A stretch of DNA of 64,000 nucleotides, taken from NCBI RefSeq assembly GCF_001422885.1, contig NZ_LMMZ01000023.1, positions 63,138 to 127,137 of the forward strand. Reading direction: 5' to 3'. A model generated the notes under the pieces. That model was not told where the DNA came from, did not search any database, and was given only the letters and a program-made list of their open reading frames with translations. The position numbers and the translations under genes were made by a program. Position 1 is the stretch's first letter; each line of letters begins with the position of its first letter. This DNA comes from Methylobacterium sp. Leaf104 (GTDB taxonomy: Bacteria > Pseudomonadota > Alphaproteobacteria > Rhizobiales > Beijerinckiaceae). Of the stretch, positions 47,783 through 56,718 are shown in pieces.

Positions 47783-48397
47783 TCAGAAGGTGTAGCCGAG
47801 CTTGCCGCCGAAATTGGTCAGGCCGCGGTTGTTCGCGCAGAGGCCGGCGTTCGACATGTGCTCGACGGTCGCCATGATGCTCCAGTGCTCGGTGAGCCGG
47901 AAGCCGAGGGCGGCCGCCTCGCGGAACAGCGGGTTGCAGCCCAGGGTGTTGAACCCGGCCGGGGCCGTGGGCTTGGGACCGGTATAGCCGTTATGGGCGC
48001 CGGCGCCGAAGAAGCCTTCGAGGAAGACGATGTTGTTCAGCGTCTGCGGGAAGAGGTCCACGGTCCAGGTCGCGCCGATATAGGCGTAGCTGGTACGGCC
48101 GCCGAAGTTGTAGCTGCCACCCACGGTCGGCCGGGGCACGAAGGCCTGCCAGAACGGGTCGATGCTCACGAGCGGCTTGGCGAACAGGATTTCGCCGTTG
48201 ATGTTGTTGGTGTTGTGCTCGGCGCTGCCGGGATCCTGCACGGCCCCGCCGATGCGGACCTCGGAGACGATGCTCAGGGGCTTCACCGGGCTGGCATAGG
48301 CGGCCGGCGGCGCGGACGGGAAGTCGGCGGCCTGGACCGGCATGGCCGTGGCAAGTACGGCGGCAGCAACGGCGAGGCGGAACGTGTGGGAATGCAT
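47783..48397 (-). CDS. Lipid A 3-O-deacylase (PagL-type acyloxyacyl hydrolase)
   Basis: A 204-residue outer-membrane beta-barrel with a signal peptide (LAVAAAVLATAMPVQAA). The C-terminal catalytic pattern VEHMSNAGL supplies the His and Ser of PagL. The protein ends GGKLGYTF, a terminal Phe typical of outer-membrane barrels. The family removes the 3-O acyl chain of lipid A. Sequence between residues 60 and 150 is barrel-like but divergent. The next gene on the same strand is AmpG-like, both being envelope functions. Confidence 0.85.
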   Translation of the reverse strand: MHSHTFRLAVAAAVLATAMPVQAADFPSAPPAAYASPVKPLSIVSEVRIGGAVQDPGSAEHNTNNINGEILFAKPLVSIDPFWQAFVPRPTVGGSYNFGGRTSYAYIGATWTVDLFPQTLNNIVFLEGFFGAGAHNGYTGPKPTAPAGFNTLGCNPLFREAAALGFRLTEHWSIMATVEHMSNAGLCANNRGLTNFGGKLGYTF

Positions 48398-48528
48398 CGA
48401 GACGGTTCCGGTTTGACCGAACGTGTCTAGCATGGCCGCCCGCGACACCGTCAGACATCGGGGGCCTCCCGGCGGCGATAGCTGTGCGGTGAGACCTCCG
48501 GGCAACACCGGTCCCGGTGCCGGCTGCC

Positions 48529-49821
48529 TCAGGCCGCCGCGGCGGGCGCCATCGCCCCGGTCTCGCCCTGGCGGTGCCAGACGTGCCAGCACAGGACGGC
48601 GACCGGCACGCCGATGATGGAGGTCGCCACGAAGAACCAGGCGAAGCCCGTCGTCTCGATGACGAAGCCGGAGGCGCCGGCGAGCAGGCTGCCGGGGAGG
48701 GCGCAGAGGGACGTGAGGAGCGCGTACTGGCTCGCCGCGTGCTCGGAGGCGGCGAGCGACGACATGAAGGTGATCAGCACGATGGACGCGAAGGCGTAGG
48801 CGAAGCTGTCGATGCTCACCGCGATGGCGAAGGTCCAGAACGCGGTCCCGCCGTCGCCGCCGTGCAGCGCCAGGTAGGCGAGGCTGAGATGCGAAGCGGA
48901 GCCGAACACGGTCCCGGCCAGGAGGCTCGCCATCATGCCGATCCGCGGGACGACGTAGCCGGCCAGTAAGGTGCCCGCGAGGGCGACGCCGAAGCCGAAC
49001 AGCTTGGTCACCGTGGCGATGTCGGTGTTGGAGTAGTGCAGGCTCTTGAAGAGCGGCATCGCCATCGCGCTGGCGACGTAGCCGGGCATGCGGAAGCCGG
49101 CGACCATGAGCAGGATCGGGACCGCCAGCGGACCCAGGCGGCGGACGAGGTCGCGGATCGGCGCCGCGATGGTCTCGACGATGCCCGGATGGTCGTGCGT
49201 CGCGGTCCGGTCGGTCTTGGGCTCGGGGGCGAGCAGGGCGGCGATCACTCCCGGCGCCATCGCCGCCGCCATGAAGAGGTAGGCCGCCCGCCAGCCATAG
49301 GCGTCGGCGAGGTAGAGGGCGCCGGCCCCGGCGACGAGGTTGCCGATGCGCCAGCCGATCTCGGCCCAGGACGACATCAGCGACTGGCGCTCGACCGGCG
49401 CCACGGTGATGCGCCATCCGTCGATGACCACGTCCTGCGTCGCGCCGGCGAAGCCGAGCGCCAGGGAGAACGCGATGGTCCAGGCGAGCCAATGGCCCGG
49501 GTCGCCGAAGGCGATGCCCGCGAGCGCCAGCATCACGCCGAGCTGCGAGACGATGATCCAGCCGCGCCGCCGCCCCACGAACCGACTGAGGAAGGGCGCA
49601 TCGTAGCGGTCGAGGAAGGGTGCCCAGAGAAACTTGAACTTGTAGGCGAGGGTGAGCTCGCTCATCAGCCCGAGGATGCCGATGGGCACCTTGGCCTCCG
49701 ACAGCCACGCCGATTGCGTGACGTAGACGAGGAGGAAGGGGATGCCCGAACTGAAGCCCAGGCCCAGCATCGCCGCGACCCGTCGGTCGAGGACCGAACT
49801 CAGGAACGATGCGGCGCCCAT
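48529..49821 (-). CDS. AmpG-like MFS permease
   Basis: A 430-residue major-facilitator membrane protein with about 12 helices. The N-terminus FSSGIPFLLVYVTQSAWLSE, the loop KFLWAPFLDRYDAP and GFAGATQDVVIDGWRI match AmpG, which imports anhydromuropeptides for cell-wall recycling and beta-lactamase induction. Length is shorter than E. coli AmpG, like other alphaproteobacterial versions. No ampC or ampR gene is near. It may share a transcript with the small membrane protein upstream. Confidence 0.9.
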   Translation of the reverse strand: MGAASFLSSVLDRRVAAMLGLGFSSGIPFLLVYVTQSAWLSEAKVPIGILGLMSELTLAYKFKFLWAPFLDRYDAPFLSRFVGRRRGWIIVSQLGVMLALAGIAFGDPGHWLAWTIAFSLALGFAGATQDVVIDGWRITVAPVERQSLMSSWAEIGWRIGNLVAGAGALYLADAYGWRAAYLFMAAAMAPGVIAALLAPEPKTDRTATHDHPGIVETIAAPIRDLVRRLGPLAVPILLMVAGFRMPGYVASAMAMPLFKSLHYSNTDIATVTKLFGFGVALAGTLLAGYVVPRIGMMASLLAGTVFGSASHLSLAYLALHGGDGGTAFWTFAIAVSIDSFAYAFASIVLITFMSSLAASEHAASQYALLTSLCALPGSLLAGASGFVIETTGFAWFFVATSIIGVPVAVLCWHVWHRQGETGAMAPAAAA

Positions 49822-49831
49822 CGGCGCGCGA

Positions 49832-50020
49832 TCAGGCCGAGCGCCACCAGACCACGCCCATGATGAAGATGATCGCCAGGAACTGCAGCAGCACGCGCAG
49901 GCGCATCAGCTTCTGCGAGAGGTTGGCGCTGCCCCCGCGCATCATGTTGAACAGGCCGAGGACCAGGACCACCGCCACCGCGACGCAGGCGAGGAGCACG
50001 AGAGTGTTGGAAGAGATCAC
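49832..50020 (-). CDS. Twin transmembrane (HIG1-like) protein
   Basis: About 62 residues starting at GTG 50018-50020 (ISSNTLVLLACVAVAVVLVL). Two hydrophobic helices are joined by a basic turn MMRGGSANLSQKLMRLRV, the pattern of alphaproteobacterial twin-membrane proteins related to hypoxia-induced gene 1. An in-frame ATG at 50065 would add 15 residues without family character. It ends 10 bp before the AmpG-like gene, so it is probably co-transcribed with it. Confidence 0.85.
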   Translation of the reverse strand: MISSNTLVLLACVAVAVVLVLGLFNMMRGGSANLSQKLMRLRVLLQFLAIIFIMGVVWWRSA

Positions 50021-50109
50021 GGCGTCCGTCTCGGTTCTGTCGGGTCGGGGAATGTTGCCCCCCATATGGACTCCGCGAGGGGAGGAGCCCAGGGGGCGGG
50101 TTCATCGCG

Positions 50110-52776
50110 TCAGTTCCGGCGCAGCAGGCGCTCGAAGTAGTCGAGCTCCTCGCGCGGGCGGTTCGGGTCGCCGAGCTTGCGACGCAGCTCCTCCATGATG
50201 CGGCGGGTGCGCTGAACGGCGGATTCGTCCGCAGTGGGCACGCGGGCATTGCCGTTGGTCATGTCGCGGCCCTTGGTGGGGCGGCCGAGGGGATCGTCGT
50301 CGCGATTCCCGGCCTGGCCCTGCTGGCTCGGCTGTTCGCCCCCCTCGCCCTCGCCTTTGCCCTCGCCCTCGCCCTCGGCCATCTCCTGCATCTGCTTCTG
50401 CATGCCCTCGGCGCCGCGCTTCAGGCCGTCGAGCGCCCGGCCCTGGGCGTCGACCGCCTCGCCGTCCTTGCCCTGGCCGAGGGCGCCCTCGGCCTCGCGC
50501 ATGGCCTCCTCGGCTTCCGACAGGCCTTCCTCGCCCTGCATGCCGAGATCCTTCATGCGGCGCTGAAGGTCCTCCAGGCGCTCGCGCAGGGCCTGCTGGC
50601 GCTGGCCGGCGCCGCCCTTCTGGCCCTCGCCCTTCTGCCCCTGCTGACCCTGGCCCTGCTGACCTTGGCCCTGCTGGCCCTGGCCCTGCTGCCCGGGCTG
50701 GCCCTTCTGGCCCTCGCCCTGCTGGCCCTGTTGCCCACGCTGCGGACGCTGGCCGCGCTGACCCTGCCCCTGCTGGCCGCGCTTGTCCTGGCCGTCCTTG
50801 AAGGTCTCGTCGCGCAGGTCTTGCTGCTCGCGGGAGAGCTTGTCGAGTTCGTCGGCCTGCTTGCTCATCTCGCGGCCGTTCGGGTCGGACTTGCCGCCCG
50901 GCTCCGCGGTCTGGAGGTTCTCCAGGATCTCGCGCAGCTGGTCGAGCAGGCGCTGCGCCTCTGCGGTGTCGCCGCGCTTCATGGCCTCGGCCATGTCGTT
51001 GAGCATCTTGTTGAGATCGTCCGGCGTCACCGTCTTGGCGTTCGGGTTGGGCTGGCTCTTCTCGGCCTGGGGCTTCCCGTCCTTGCGCTGGCGCTCGGCC
51101 ATGCCCTTCATGAACTTGTCGAGGGCCTGCTTCAGGTCTTCGGTGAGCTTCTTGATCTCCTCGTCCGGCGCATTGCGCTCGATCGCCTGCTTCAGGTTGT
51201 CCTGGGCCGCGCGCAGGCTCTTCTCGGCGTCCGACAGGTCGCCGTCCTCGATCTTCAGGGCCATCTCCCAGAGGAGGTCGGCCACTTCCATCAGGGCCTC
51301 GTCGCTGCGGGCGGCGCGCAGACGGCGGGCGGCGGTCTTCAGCCCGAGGAAGACGCTCGGCTGCGGCGTGAACGTGTCTGGGGCGATCAGGAGCGCGTCG
51401 AGGGCGGTCTGCACCCGGCCGCGGCTGTCGTCCGGCGCGGTGATCAGGCGCCGGCGCTCCTCGGCCAGGGCGCGGGCCAGCGGCTGGGCGAAGATCCGGG
51501 CCGGCAGCGTCACCTCGGCGGTGGGCGTGCGGCCCTCCTGCCCGGCCTCGTCCTTCACCACCAGCGTCAGGCGCACGCGGGCGCCGGACCACGGATTGTC
51601 GGTGAGGTCGACCAGGGTCTTGGTCTCGTGCTCGCCGGTCGCATCGGCCGGCAGGGCGAGCGCGATCTTCGGCGGCGGCACCAGGGCGCGGGTGTTGGCC
51701 AGGGGCTCGACCAGGCCCTCGGCCGAGGCGATGCCGTAATCGTCCTTGGCCCGGTAGGTCAGGTTGAAGGTCCCGCGCGCATTGACCTCGAGGGCGCCGA
51801 TGCGCTCCACCTCGGGAGCCGTGTCGGGGATCGTCTCGACGAGGAGGTGCTGCGTCGTGCCGCCGGCCGCGACCGTGAGGTCGGCGACGCCGCCGGTGAG
51901 CTGGAAGCGGTCCTCGCGCAGGTCCGCATGGGGCGGCTTGCCCGGCAATGCCGTCAGCCCGGCCTTCGGCGTCAGCACCGCCTCGCCCTGGCCGGCGATC
52001 CGCACGATCAGGGTGGAGTTGACCGGCGCGCGCAGGCGCTGCTGCTCGCCGTTCATGGTCACGACCAGGGGCGGCAGGCGGGTGTAGAGCGGCGGATCGA
52101 TCCAGCCGTCCACCCGGAAGGTCGGCCCCGGCGCCGGTGGCGCCCGCCAGTCGAAGGCGCCGAGGATGCGGGGGCGCCACTCGGCACCGGCGACGAACAG
52201 GCTCGCCACCGCCGCCACGATCAGGGCCGCCCGGAGCGCGAAGGGATCACGCCGCGCCATGCCGGGCCGCGGCGGCGGCGGTGCCAGCCCGGCCACGGCC
52301 TCGGCCGCCCGGGCCTGGTGCAGGGCCCAGAGGGCGCGGGTCGCCGGATCGGCGGTGCCGACCGCGAGGGTGTCCTCGATCGAGGAGGCGGGGTTGTGGG
52401 AGAGGGGACCGCCCTTGGCGGCGGCCGCGCGGTCGATCCGGGCCAGGGCCGCGCGCCGGCTGTCGCGCCGCAGGCGCGCCAGGGGCAGGAGCACGGCGAC
52501 GAGGGCCAGGGCGAAGAGCGCGATCCCGGCGATCCGGGCGAGCGGCGGCAGGTCGAGCCAGAGCCCGAGCCAGGACAGGGTGAGGAAGGCCAGGACCAGG
52601 CCGATGCCGCGCCACAGGATCGGCCAGGCCCGCTCCCAGAGCCCGGCGGCCTGCGAGCGGGCGACCAGCCGGTCGAGCCGCTGGCGCAGGGCGGGTCCCC
52701 GTGCCTCGGGGGCCGTCGCGCGCGAATCCGACGCCTGTCCGCTGCGTGTGGAGGTCGCCGGGTCGGCCTCGCCCAT
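50110..52776 (-). CDS. TIGR02302/DUF4175 family large membrane protein
   Basis: An 888-residue protein. Two or three membrane helices lie near the N-terminus (about residues 45-95), with another near 170-190. A conserved beta-rich middle (GWIDPPLYTRLPPLVV, about residue 220) and a helical region with DGDLSDAEKSLRAAQDNLKQ follow. A long Gln/Gly-rich coil region (about 660-730) comes next, and the protein ends in acidic/basic helices. This matches the TIGR02302 family of alphaproteobacteria, function unknown. The start at 52776 is chosen because upstream frame lacks similarity. It neighbours lysA on the same strand, a common arrangement. Confidence 0.9.
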   Translation of the reverse strand: MGEADPATSTRSGQASDSRATAPEARGPALRQRLDRLVARSQAAGLWERAWPILWRGIGLVLAFLTLSWLGLWLDLPPLARIAGIALFALALVAVLLPLARLRRDSRRAALARIDRAAAAKGGPLSHNPASSIEDTLAVGTADPATRALWALHQARAAEAVAGLAPPPPRPGMARRDPFALRAALIVAAVASLFVAGAEWRPRILGAFDWRAPPAPGPTFRVDGWIDPPLYTRLPPLVVTMNGEQQRLRAPVNSTLIVRIAGQGEAVLTPKAGLTALPGKPPHADLREDRFQLTGGVADLTVAAGGTTQHLLVETIPDTAPEVERIGALEVNARGTFNLTYRAKDDYGIASAEGLVEPLANTRALVPPPKIALALPADATGEHETKTLVDLTDNPWSGARVRLTLVVKDEAGQEGRTPTAEVTLPARIFAQPLARALAEERRRLITAPDDSRGRVQTALDALLIAPDTFTPQPSVFLGLKTAARRLRAARSDEALMEVADLLWEMALKIEDGDLSDAEKSLRAAQDNLKQAIERNAPDEEIKKLTEDLKQALDKFMKGMAERQRKDGKPQAEKSQPNPNAKTVTPDDLNKMLNDMAEAMKRGDTAEAQRLLDQLREILENLQTAEPGGKSDPNGREMSKQADELDKLSREQQDLRDETFKDGQDKRGQQGQGQRGQRPQRGQQGQQGEGQKGQPGQQGQGQQGQGQQGQGQQGQKGEGQKGGAGQRQQALRERLEDLQRRMKDLGMQGEEGLSEAEEAMREAEGALGQGKDGEAVDAQGRALDGLKRGAEGMQKQMQEMAEGEGEGKGEGEGGEQPSQQGQAGNRDDDPLGRPTKGRDMTNGNARVPTADESAVQRTRRIMEELRRKLGDPNRPREELDYFERLLRRN
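50611..50790 (-). repeat. Gln/Gly-rich tandem repeat tract
   Basis: Short imperfect units (about 15 bp, plus-strand pattern CCTGGCCCTGCTG) encode runs such as GQQGQGQQGQGQQGQ in the TIGR02302 protein. The tract could expand or contract by slippage. Confidence 0.8.
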
Positions 52777-52982
52777 CGTGTCTGGCTCCTCGCGCGTCGC
52801 ATGGGCGGCGCGCCTTCCCCGCAAGGCTAGCATGGTGGCGGCACCGCGCGACGGGGTCAAATCATCCCAGGGTGCCTCGTCGCCTGCCCCGGCGTCTGGC
52901 CCTCGGCGACGGGCCGATCTGAACCCGCCGCGTCCCTCGCGGGTTGCTGCCTCGATTTCAGCGGTTCGGAAGGATGTCCGCC

Positions 52983-53498
52983 ATGGTCGATGTGAAGCCC
53001 CTCGTCGATGCCCTGGTGCGCGCGCGCCGCGGCCGCCTCGCGGCCACCGCCGCCCTCGGCGGCCTCGCCCTGGTGGCGGGACTCGCCGCGCGGGCGCTGC
53101 GCGGATCGCCCCTGCCGGAGCCCGAGGAGGCACCGGCGGCCCCCGGCGTCGACGAGGACGAGGCGCGCTGGATGCTGCGCGCGATGGTGGCGGCGACCCT
53201 GGCCGACGGGATGATCGACAAGGACGAGCGCCAGCGCCTCGACGCGGCGGTCCAGGCCTCGGGGGTCGCGCGGGACGGGGCGGCCTGGCTGGAGGCCGAG
53301 ATCGCCGATCCGGTCGACCTCGACACCATCGCGGATGCGGTGAACACGCCCGAGCAGGCGACGCGGATCTACTCGGCGGTGCGCCTCTCCGTCCTGGCGG
53401 ACACGCTGCAGGAGCGGGAATTCCTCAAGCGGCTCGCCGAAGCCCTCGACGTTCCGGAGGAGGCCGTCGCCCGGATCGAGGGCGAACTCGCCGCCTGA
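52983..53498 (+). CDS. DUF533/TerB-like family protein
   Basis: A 171-residue protein. One membrane-like segment (TAALGGLALVAGLAARAL, about residues 20-37) precedes a TerB-like helical domain with EARWMLRAMVAATLADGMID followed by KDERQRLD, and LDTIADAVNTPEQATRIYSA. This is the DUF533 pattern. The start at 52983 has GGAAGG 9 nt upstream; an ATG at 52974 is also possible. It lies in reverse orientation between lysA and TIGR02302. Function unknown. Confidence 0.88.
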   Translation: MVDVKPLVDALVRARRGRLAATAALGGLALVAGLAARALRGSPLPEPEEAPAAPGVDEDEARWMLRAMVAATLADGMIDKDERQRLDAAVQASGVARDGAAWLEAEIADPVDLDTIADAVNTPEQATRIYSAVRLSVLADTLQEREFLKRLAEALDVPEEAVARIEGELAA

Positions 53499-53501
53499 GG
53501 T

Positions 53502-54779
53502 TCAGGGCTGCGGCTCGAGCCAGCCCGGCATCCGGTCGAGGGCGATCAGGTCCTCGTAGGTCTGGCGCGGACGCACGATGGCGGCGTCCGCGCCGCGCAC
53601 CAGCACCTCCGGCACGAGCAGGCGGGAATTGTAGGTGCCGGCCTGCACCGCCCCGTAGGCCCCGGCGCTCATCACGGCGATGAGGTCGCCGGGGGCGACC
53701 TCCGGCATCTCACGGCCCAGCGCGATGTAGTCGCCGCTCTCGCAGACCGGACCGACCACGTCGGCGACCATCCTCGGCGTCTCGGGCATAGGCTCTCTGA
53801 CCGGCCGCAGCCCGTGATAGGCCTCGTACAGGGTCGGACGGATCAGGTCGTTCATCGCCGCGTCGACGATGACGAAGGTCCGGCCCTCGGTACGCTTCAC
53901 GTAGATCACGCGGGTCACCAGGATGCCGGCATTGCCGGCGATCATCCGGCCGATCTCGAAGACCGGGCGCAGGCCCAGCGGCGCGAAATGCGGGCGCAGG
54001 ATCGCCGACAGCGCCGCGGGCTCCGGCGGCGGCGCGTTGTCGTCGCGATAGGGGATGCCGAGGCCGCCGCCGAAATCGATGTGGTGGAGGTCGTGCCCCT
54101 CCGCCATCAGGTCGCGGGCGAGGCCGGCGAGCAAGCCGGCGGCGTGGTCGAAGGGCGCGAGATCGGTGATCTGGCTGCCGATATGCATGTCCACGCCGGC
54201 GATCGCGAGGCCCGGCAGCGTCGCCGCGTGGGCGTAGGCCGCCCGGGCCCGGCCGATCGGGATGCCGAACTTGTTCTCGGACTTGCCGGTGGAGATCTTG
54301 GCGTGGGTGCCGGCATCGACGTCGGGATTGACCCGGATCGAGACCGGCGCCGTCAGGCCGAGGCTGGACGCCACGGCGGAGAGCTGGGCCAGTTCCGGCT
54401 CGCTCTCGACGTTGAAGCAGAAGATGCCGGCCTTCAGGGCGGCGGCCATCTCGCCCTGCGTCTTGCCGACGCCGGAGAAGACGATGCGCTGCGGATCGAC
54501 GCCGGCCGCCAGCGCCCGGCGCAGCTCGCCCTCCGAGACGATGTCCATGCCGGCCCCGAGGCGGGCCAGGGTGGCGAGCACGGCCTGGTTCGAGTTCGCC
54601 TTCATGGCGAAGCAGACGAGGGCGTCGTCCGCGCCGAACGCCTTGGCGAAGACGCCGTAATGGCGCTCCAGGGTGGCGGTGGCGTAGCAGTAGAACGGCG
54701 TCCCGACCGTGTCCGCGAGGGCGGTCAGGTCGACATCCTCGGCCTGGAGGCGGCCGTCGCGGTAGTGAAAGTGGTGCAT
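53502..54779 (-). CDS. lysA: Diaminopimelate decarboxylase
   Basis: A 425-residue PLP enzyme that makes lysine from meso-diaminopimelate. The PLP Lys is in FAMKANSNQAVL, the Gly-rich loop in FGGGLGIPY, and the substrate-site Cys in VGPVCESGDYIALGR. Start is ATG 54779 (MHHFHYRDGRLQAEDVDL); the upstream frame has no similarity. It converges on DUF533, its stop lying 3 bp past that gene's stop. An LptM-like lipoprotein gene precedes it on the same strand, as in many Hyphomicrobiales, where argH would be next; argH is not here. Confidence 0.98.
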   Translation of the reverse strand: MHHFHYRDGRLQAEDVDLTALADTVGTPFYCYATATLERHYGVFAKAFGADDALVCFAMKANSNQAVLATLARLGAGMDIVSEGELRRALAAGVDPQRIVFSGVGKTQGEMAAALKAGIFCFNVESEPELAQLSAVASSLGLTAPVSIRVNPDVDAGTHAKISTGKSENKFGIPIGRARAAYAHAATLPGLAIAGVDMHIGSQITDLAPFDHAAGLLAGLARDLMAEGHDLHHIDFGGGLGIPYRDDNAPPPEPAALSAILRPHFAPLGLRPVFEIGRMIAGNAGILVTRVIYVKRTEGRTFVIVDAAMNDLIRPTLYEAYHGLRPVREPMPETPRMVADVVGPVCESGDYIALGREMPEVAPGDLIAVMSAGAYGAVQAGTYNSRLLVPEVLVRGADAAIVRPRQTYEDLIALDRMPGWLEPQP

Positions 54780-54885
54780 CGGCCTGCCTGCGGGCATCCG
54801 CCCGGGGATTCGGGCCTGCGCGCGGCGCGTCCGGGCGGGCGCGTCTTCCCGCACGAGGCCGGGGAAGGTCTGTGGTGAGCCGCTT

Positions 54886-55239
54886 CTACAGCAGCGGGTC
54901 GAGCAGGAAAGGCTGCTTGGGGATGACGTAGCCGCGCTTGGCGCCGCGCGTCGTCTTCACCGGCGCCTCGGCGCCCGAGCCCGGCACCGCCAGGGTGTCG
55001 AGCTCGTCACCGGCACGCACCGCGTCCGGCTCCGGCGTCGCGGCCCCGCCGCCGAGGCCGACGCTCTGCGGCAGCGCGCGCGGGCTCGCGACGCCGGGCA
55101 GGCCAGGGCGCGCCACGGAGCGCGCGGCGGCGGTGCCCGGCGGGGGCTCCAGCGCCCCGCGGCGACCGCAGGCCGAGGCGGACAGCGCGACGAGGCCGAG
55201 CGCGGCGATCGTCGTCAGAGGGCGGGAACGGAGGAACAT
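54886..55239 (-). CDS. LptM-like small lipoprotein
   Basis: A 117-residue lipoprotein with signal AALGLVALSASAC giving lipidated Cys 24, then RRGALEPPP, the short conserved motif of the LptM/YifL family upstream of lysA. The rest is Pro/Ala/Gly-rich and ends YVIPKQPFLLDPLL. LptM helps disulfide maturation of the LPS translocon LptD in enterobacteria; the same role here is inferred. It is probably co-transcribed with lysA (106 bp gap). Confidence 0.8.
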   Translation of the reverse strand: MFLRSRPLTTIAALGLVALSASACGRRGALEPPPGTAAARSVARPGLPGVASPRALPQSVGLGGGAATPEPDAVRAGDELDTLAVPGSGAEAPVKTTRGAKRGYVIPKQPFLLDPLL

Positions 55240-55358
55240 CGACGCTTGCGGTCCGGGACACGGTGGCCGTCAGCATAGCCGTTGCGGCCGCGCGACGCGA
55301 GGGAAACGGCGACGCTGTCCCGCGCGGCGATGGCGTCCCGCGCGGAACCGGGCGCCCC

Positions 55359-55652
55359 TCAGCTCTTCTTCTTGCCGTCCGTCTTCTGGTAGACGTCGAT
55401 GGCGCGACGGCAATTCTCCGAGAGCTTGGTCCAGTTGGTCTGGAAGCACTTGTCGAGAGCCGGATCATCGGTGGCGAGGTTGCCGCAATAGGTCAGGTAA
55501 TCGCCGGTGCAATACTTCTTCAAGGTCTCGTTGCCGCGCTTCGTCTGCGGAGCGGCGGCTCCCTGCGGCTGCGCGGCGGGCTGGGCGAGCGCGGGTGAGA
55601 CCGCGGCCGTGGCGGCGAGGAGGAGGGCAAGCGACGTGAGCTTAAGGGCCAT
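55359..55652 (-). CDS. Small exported cysteine-containing protein
   Basis: A 97-residue protein with a Sec signal (LALLLAATAAVSPALAQ). The mature part has four Cys in a YCTGDYLTYCGNLATDDPAL, then KCFQTNWTKLSENCRRAI arrangement and a Lys-rich tail. This resembles the cysteine-rich GLG1-like repeat. It is probably periplasmic with two disulfides. Function unknown. Start is ATG 55652; upstream in-frame residues lack a signal. Confidence 0.75.
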   Translation of the reverse strand: MALKLTSLALLLAATAAVSPALAQPAAQPQGAAAPQTKRGNETLKKYCTGDYLTYCGNLATDDPALDKCFQTNWTKLSENCRRAIDVYQKTDGKKKS

Positions 55653-55840
55653 GGGGGGCGCGGTCCGTCTCAGAAAACAGGGAATGGGCGATCCGATGAA
55701 GCGCCGACATGGTCGAAACATGGCGCGCGGATGGTCGCCGCGTGGTCAGGCCGCTTTCTACGCCGCGATTTCCCGTCCGCGCAACGTCCGCGGCGTTTTC
55801 CGCCGCACATGACGCGACGCGAATGCGGCCGGATCGCGGA

Positions 55841-56605
55841 TCAGTTGGTCCGCGCCGGCATCGGGTAGGCCGAGACGGGCGGAAGCCGCTCGCGCTGCAT
55901 CAGGCTGTCGGCGACGTCGGAGATCCTCCGGCGCAGGTCGGCCGCCTCGCCCTCGCGCCGGGCCATCACCTCGGCCAGGGCCTCCTCGGCCGCAGCGAGG
56001 CTGGCGCGCAGGGTCTCGCGCTCCGCCACCAGCGTGGCGGTGAGGTCCGGAACCTCGGAGCCCGACGGAACCCCAGCTTCGGCCACCTCCGGCCCGCTCT
56101 GCCCGGCACGGGCGGCGATGAGATCGTCGAGGATCTCCTGGTGGGCGAGTTCGAGCACCTGAAGGGTGGCGAGCCCCAGGGCCGTGTCCTGGCGCGCGGC
56201 CTCGAGGTCGCGCTCGACGTCGCTCAGGGTCGCGCGGGTCGCCGCGAGCACCGCCTCGCGCTCGCCCAGGGTGGCCTCCCGCTCCTCGACCGTCCGGGTG
56301 AGGGCCGCCGCCTCCATGGTCCGCGCGCCGATGGCGGCGAGGTCGCCGTGGCGGTGGGCCTTCACCGCCTCGACCCGGCGCTCGAGGCGGCGCTGGGCGA
56401 CGGCGAACTGCGCCCGCAGATAGTCCTTCTCGGCGGCGACCTCGGAGATCGACAGGGGGAGGCGGGCCTCGACGCGGCGCTTCGACAGGCGCGCCGCCCG
56501 GGCGTTCACGGCGGGCAGAAGCAACAGCGCGCACAGGCTCGCGGCCAGGAAGCCGAGCGTGAAGATCATCACGGTTTCGATCACGCGGAAACGCTCGCTC
56601 AACAC
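55841..56605 (-). CDS. Hypothetical membrane-anchored coiled-coil protein
   Basis: A 254-residue protein with one N-terminal helix (IFTLGFLAASLCALLLLPAV, about residues 13-33). A long predicted coiled coil rich in Ala, Glu and Arg (about 60-235) follows, with a short Pro tail. Similar proteins in Hyphomicrobiales are unnamed. It may organise envelope components on the cytoplasmic face; this is inference from the anchor and coil only. Confidence 0.75.
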   Translation of the reverse strand: MLSERFRVIETVMIFTLGFLAASLCALLLLPAVNARAARLSKRRVEARLPLSISEVAAEKDYLRAQFAVAQRRLERRVEAVKAHRHGDLAAIGARTMEAAALTRTVEEREATLGEREAVLAATRATLSDVERDLEAARQDTALGLATLQVLELAHQEILDDLIAARAGQSGPEVAEAGVPSGSEVPDLTATLVAERETLRASLAAAEEALAEVMARREGEAADLRRRISDVADSLMQRERLPPVSAYPMPARTN

Positions 56606-56718
56606 GCCGTTGACGACAATGACGACGGGGTGACCCGTCGACCCTCGCCGGCCTGTTTAGCCCATGTCCCCCCGGGATGGGCAAGGCGTGCGGGGACACA
56701 CCCCCGCGCTCGCGCGAC

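Noticed and set aside
50665..52830. Plus-strand open frame of 721 codons
   Set aside because: It is the antisense of the TIGR02302 gene; its Leu/Ala repeats come from the Gln/Gly repeat DNA.
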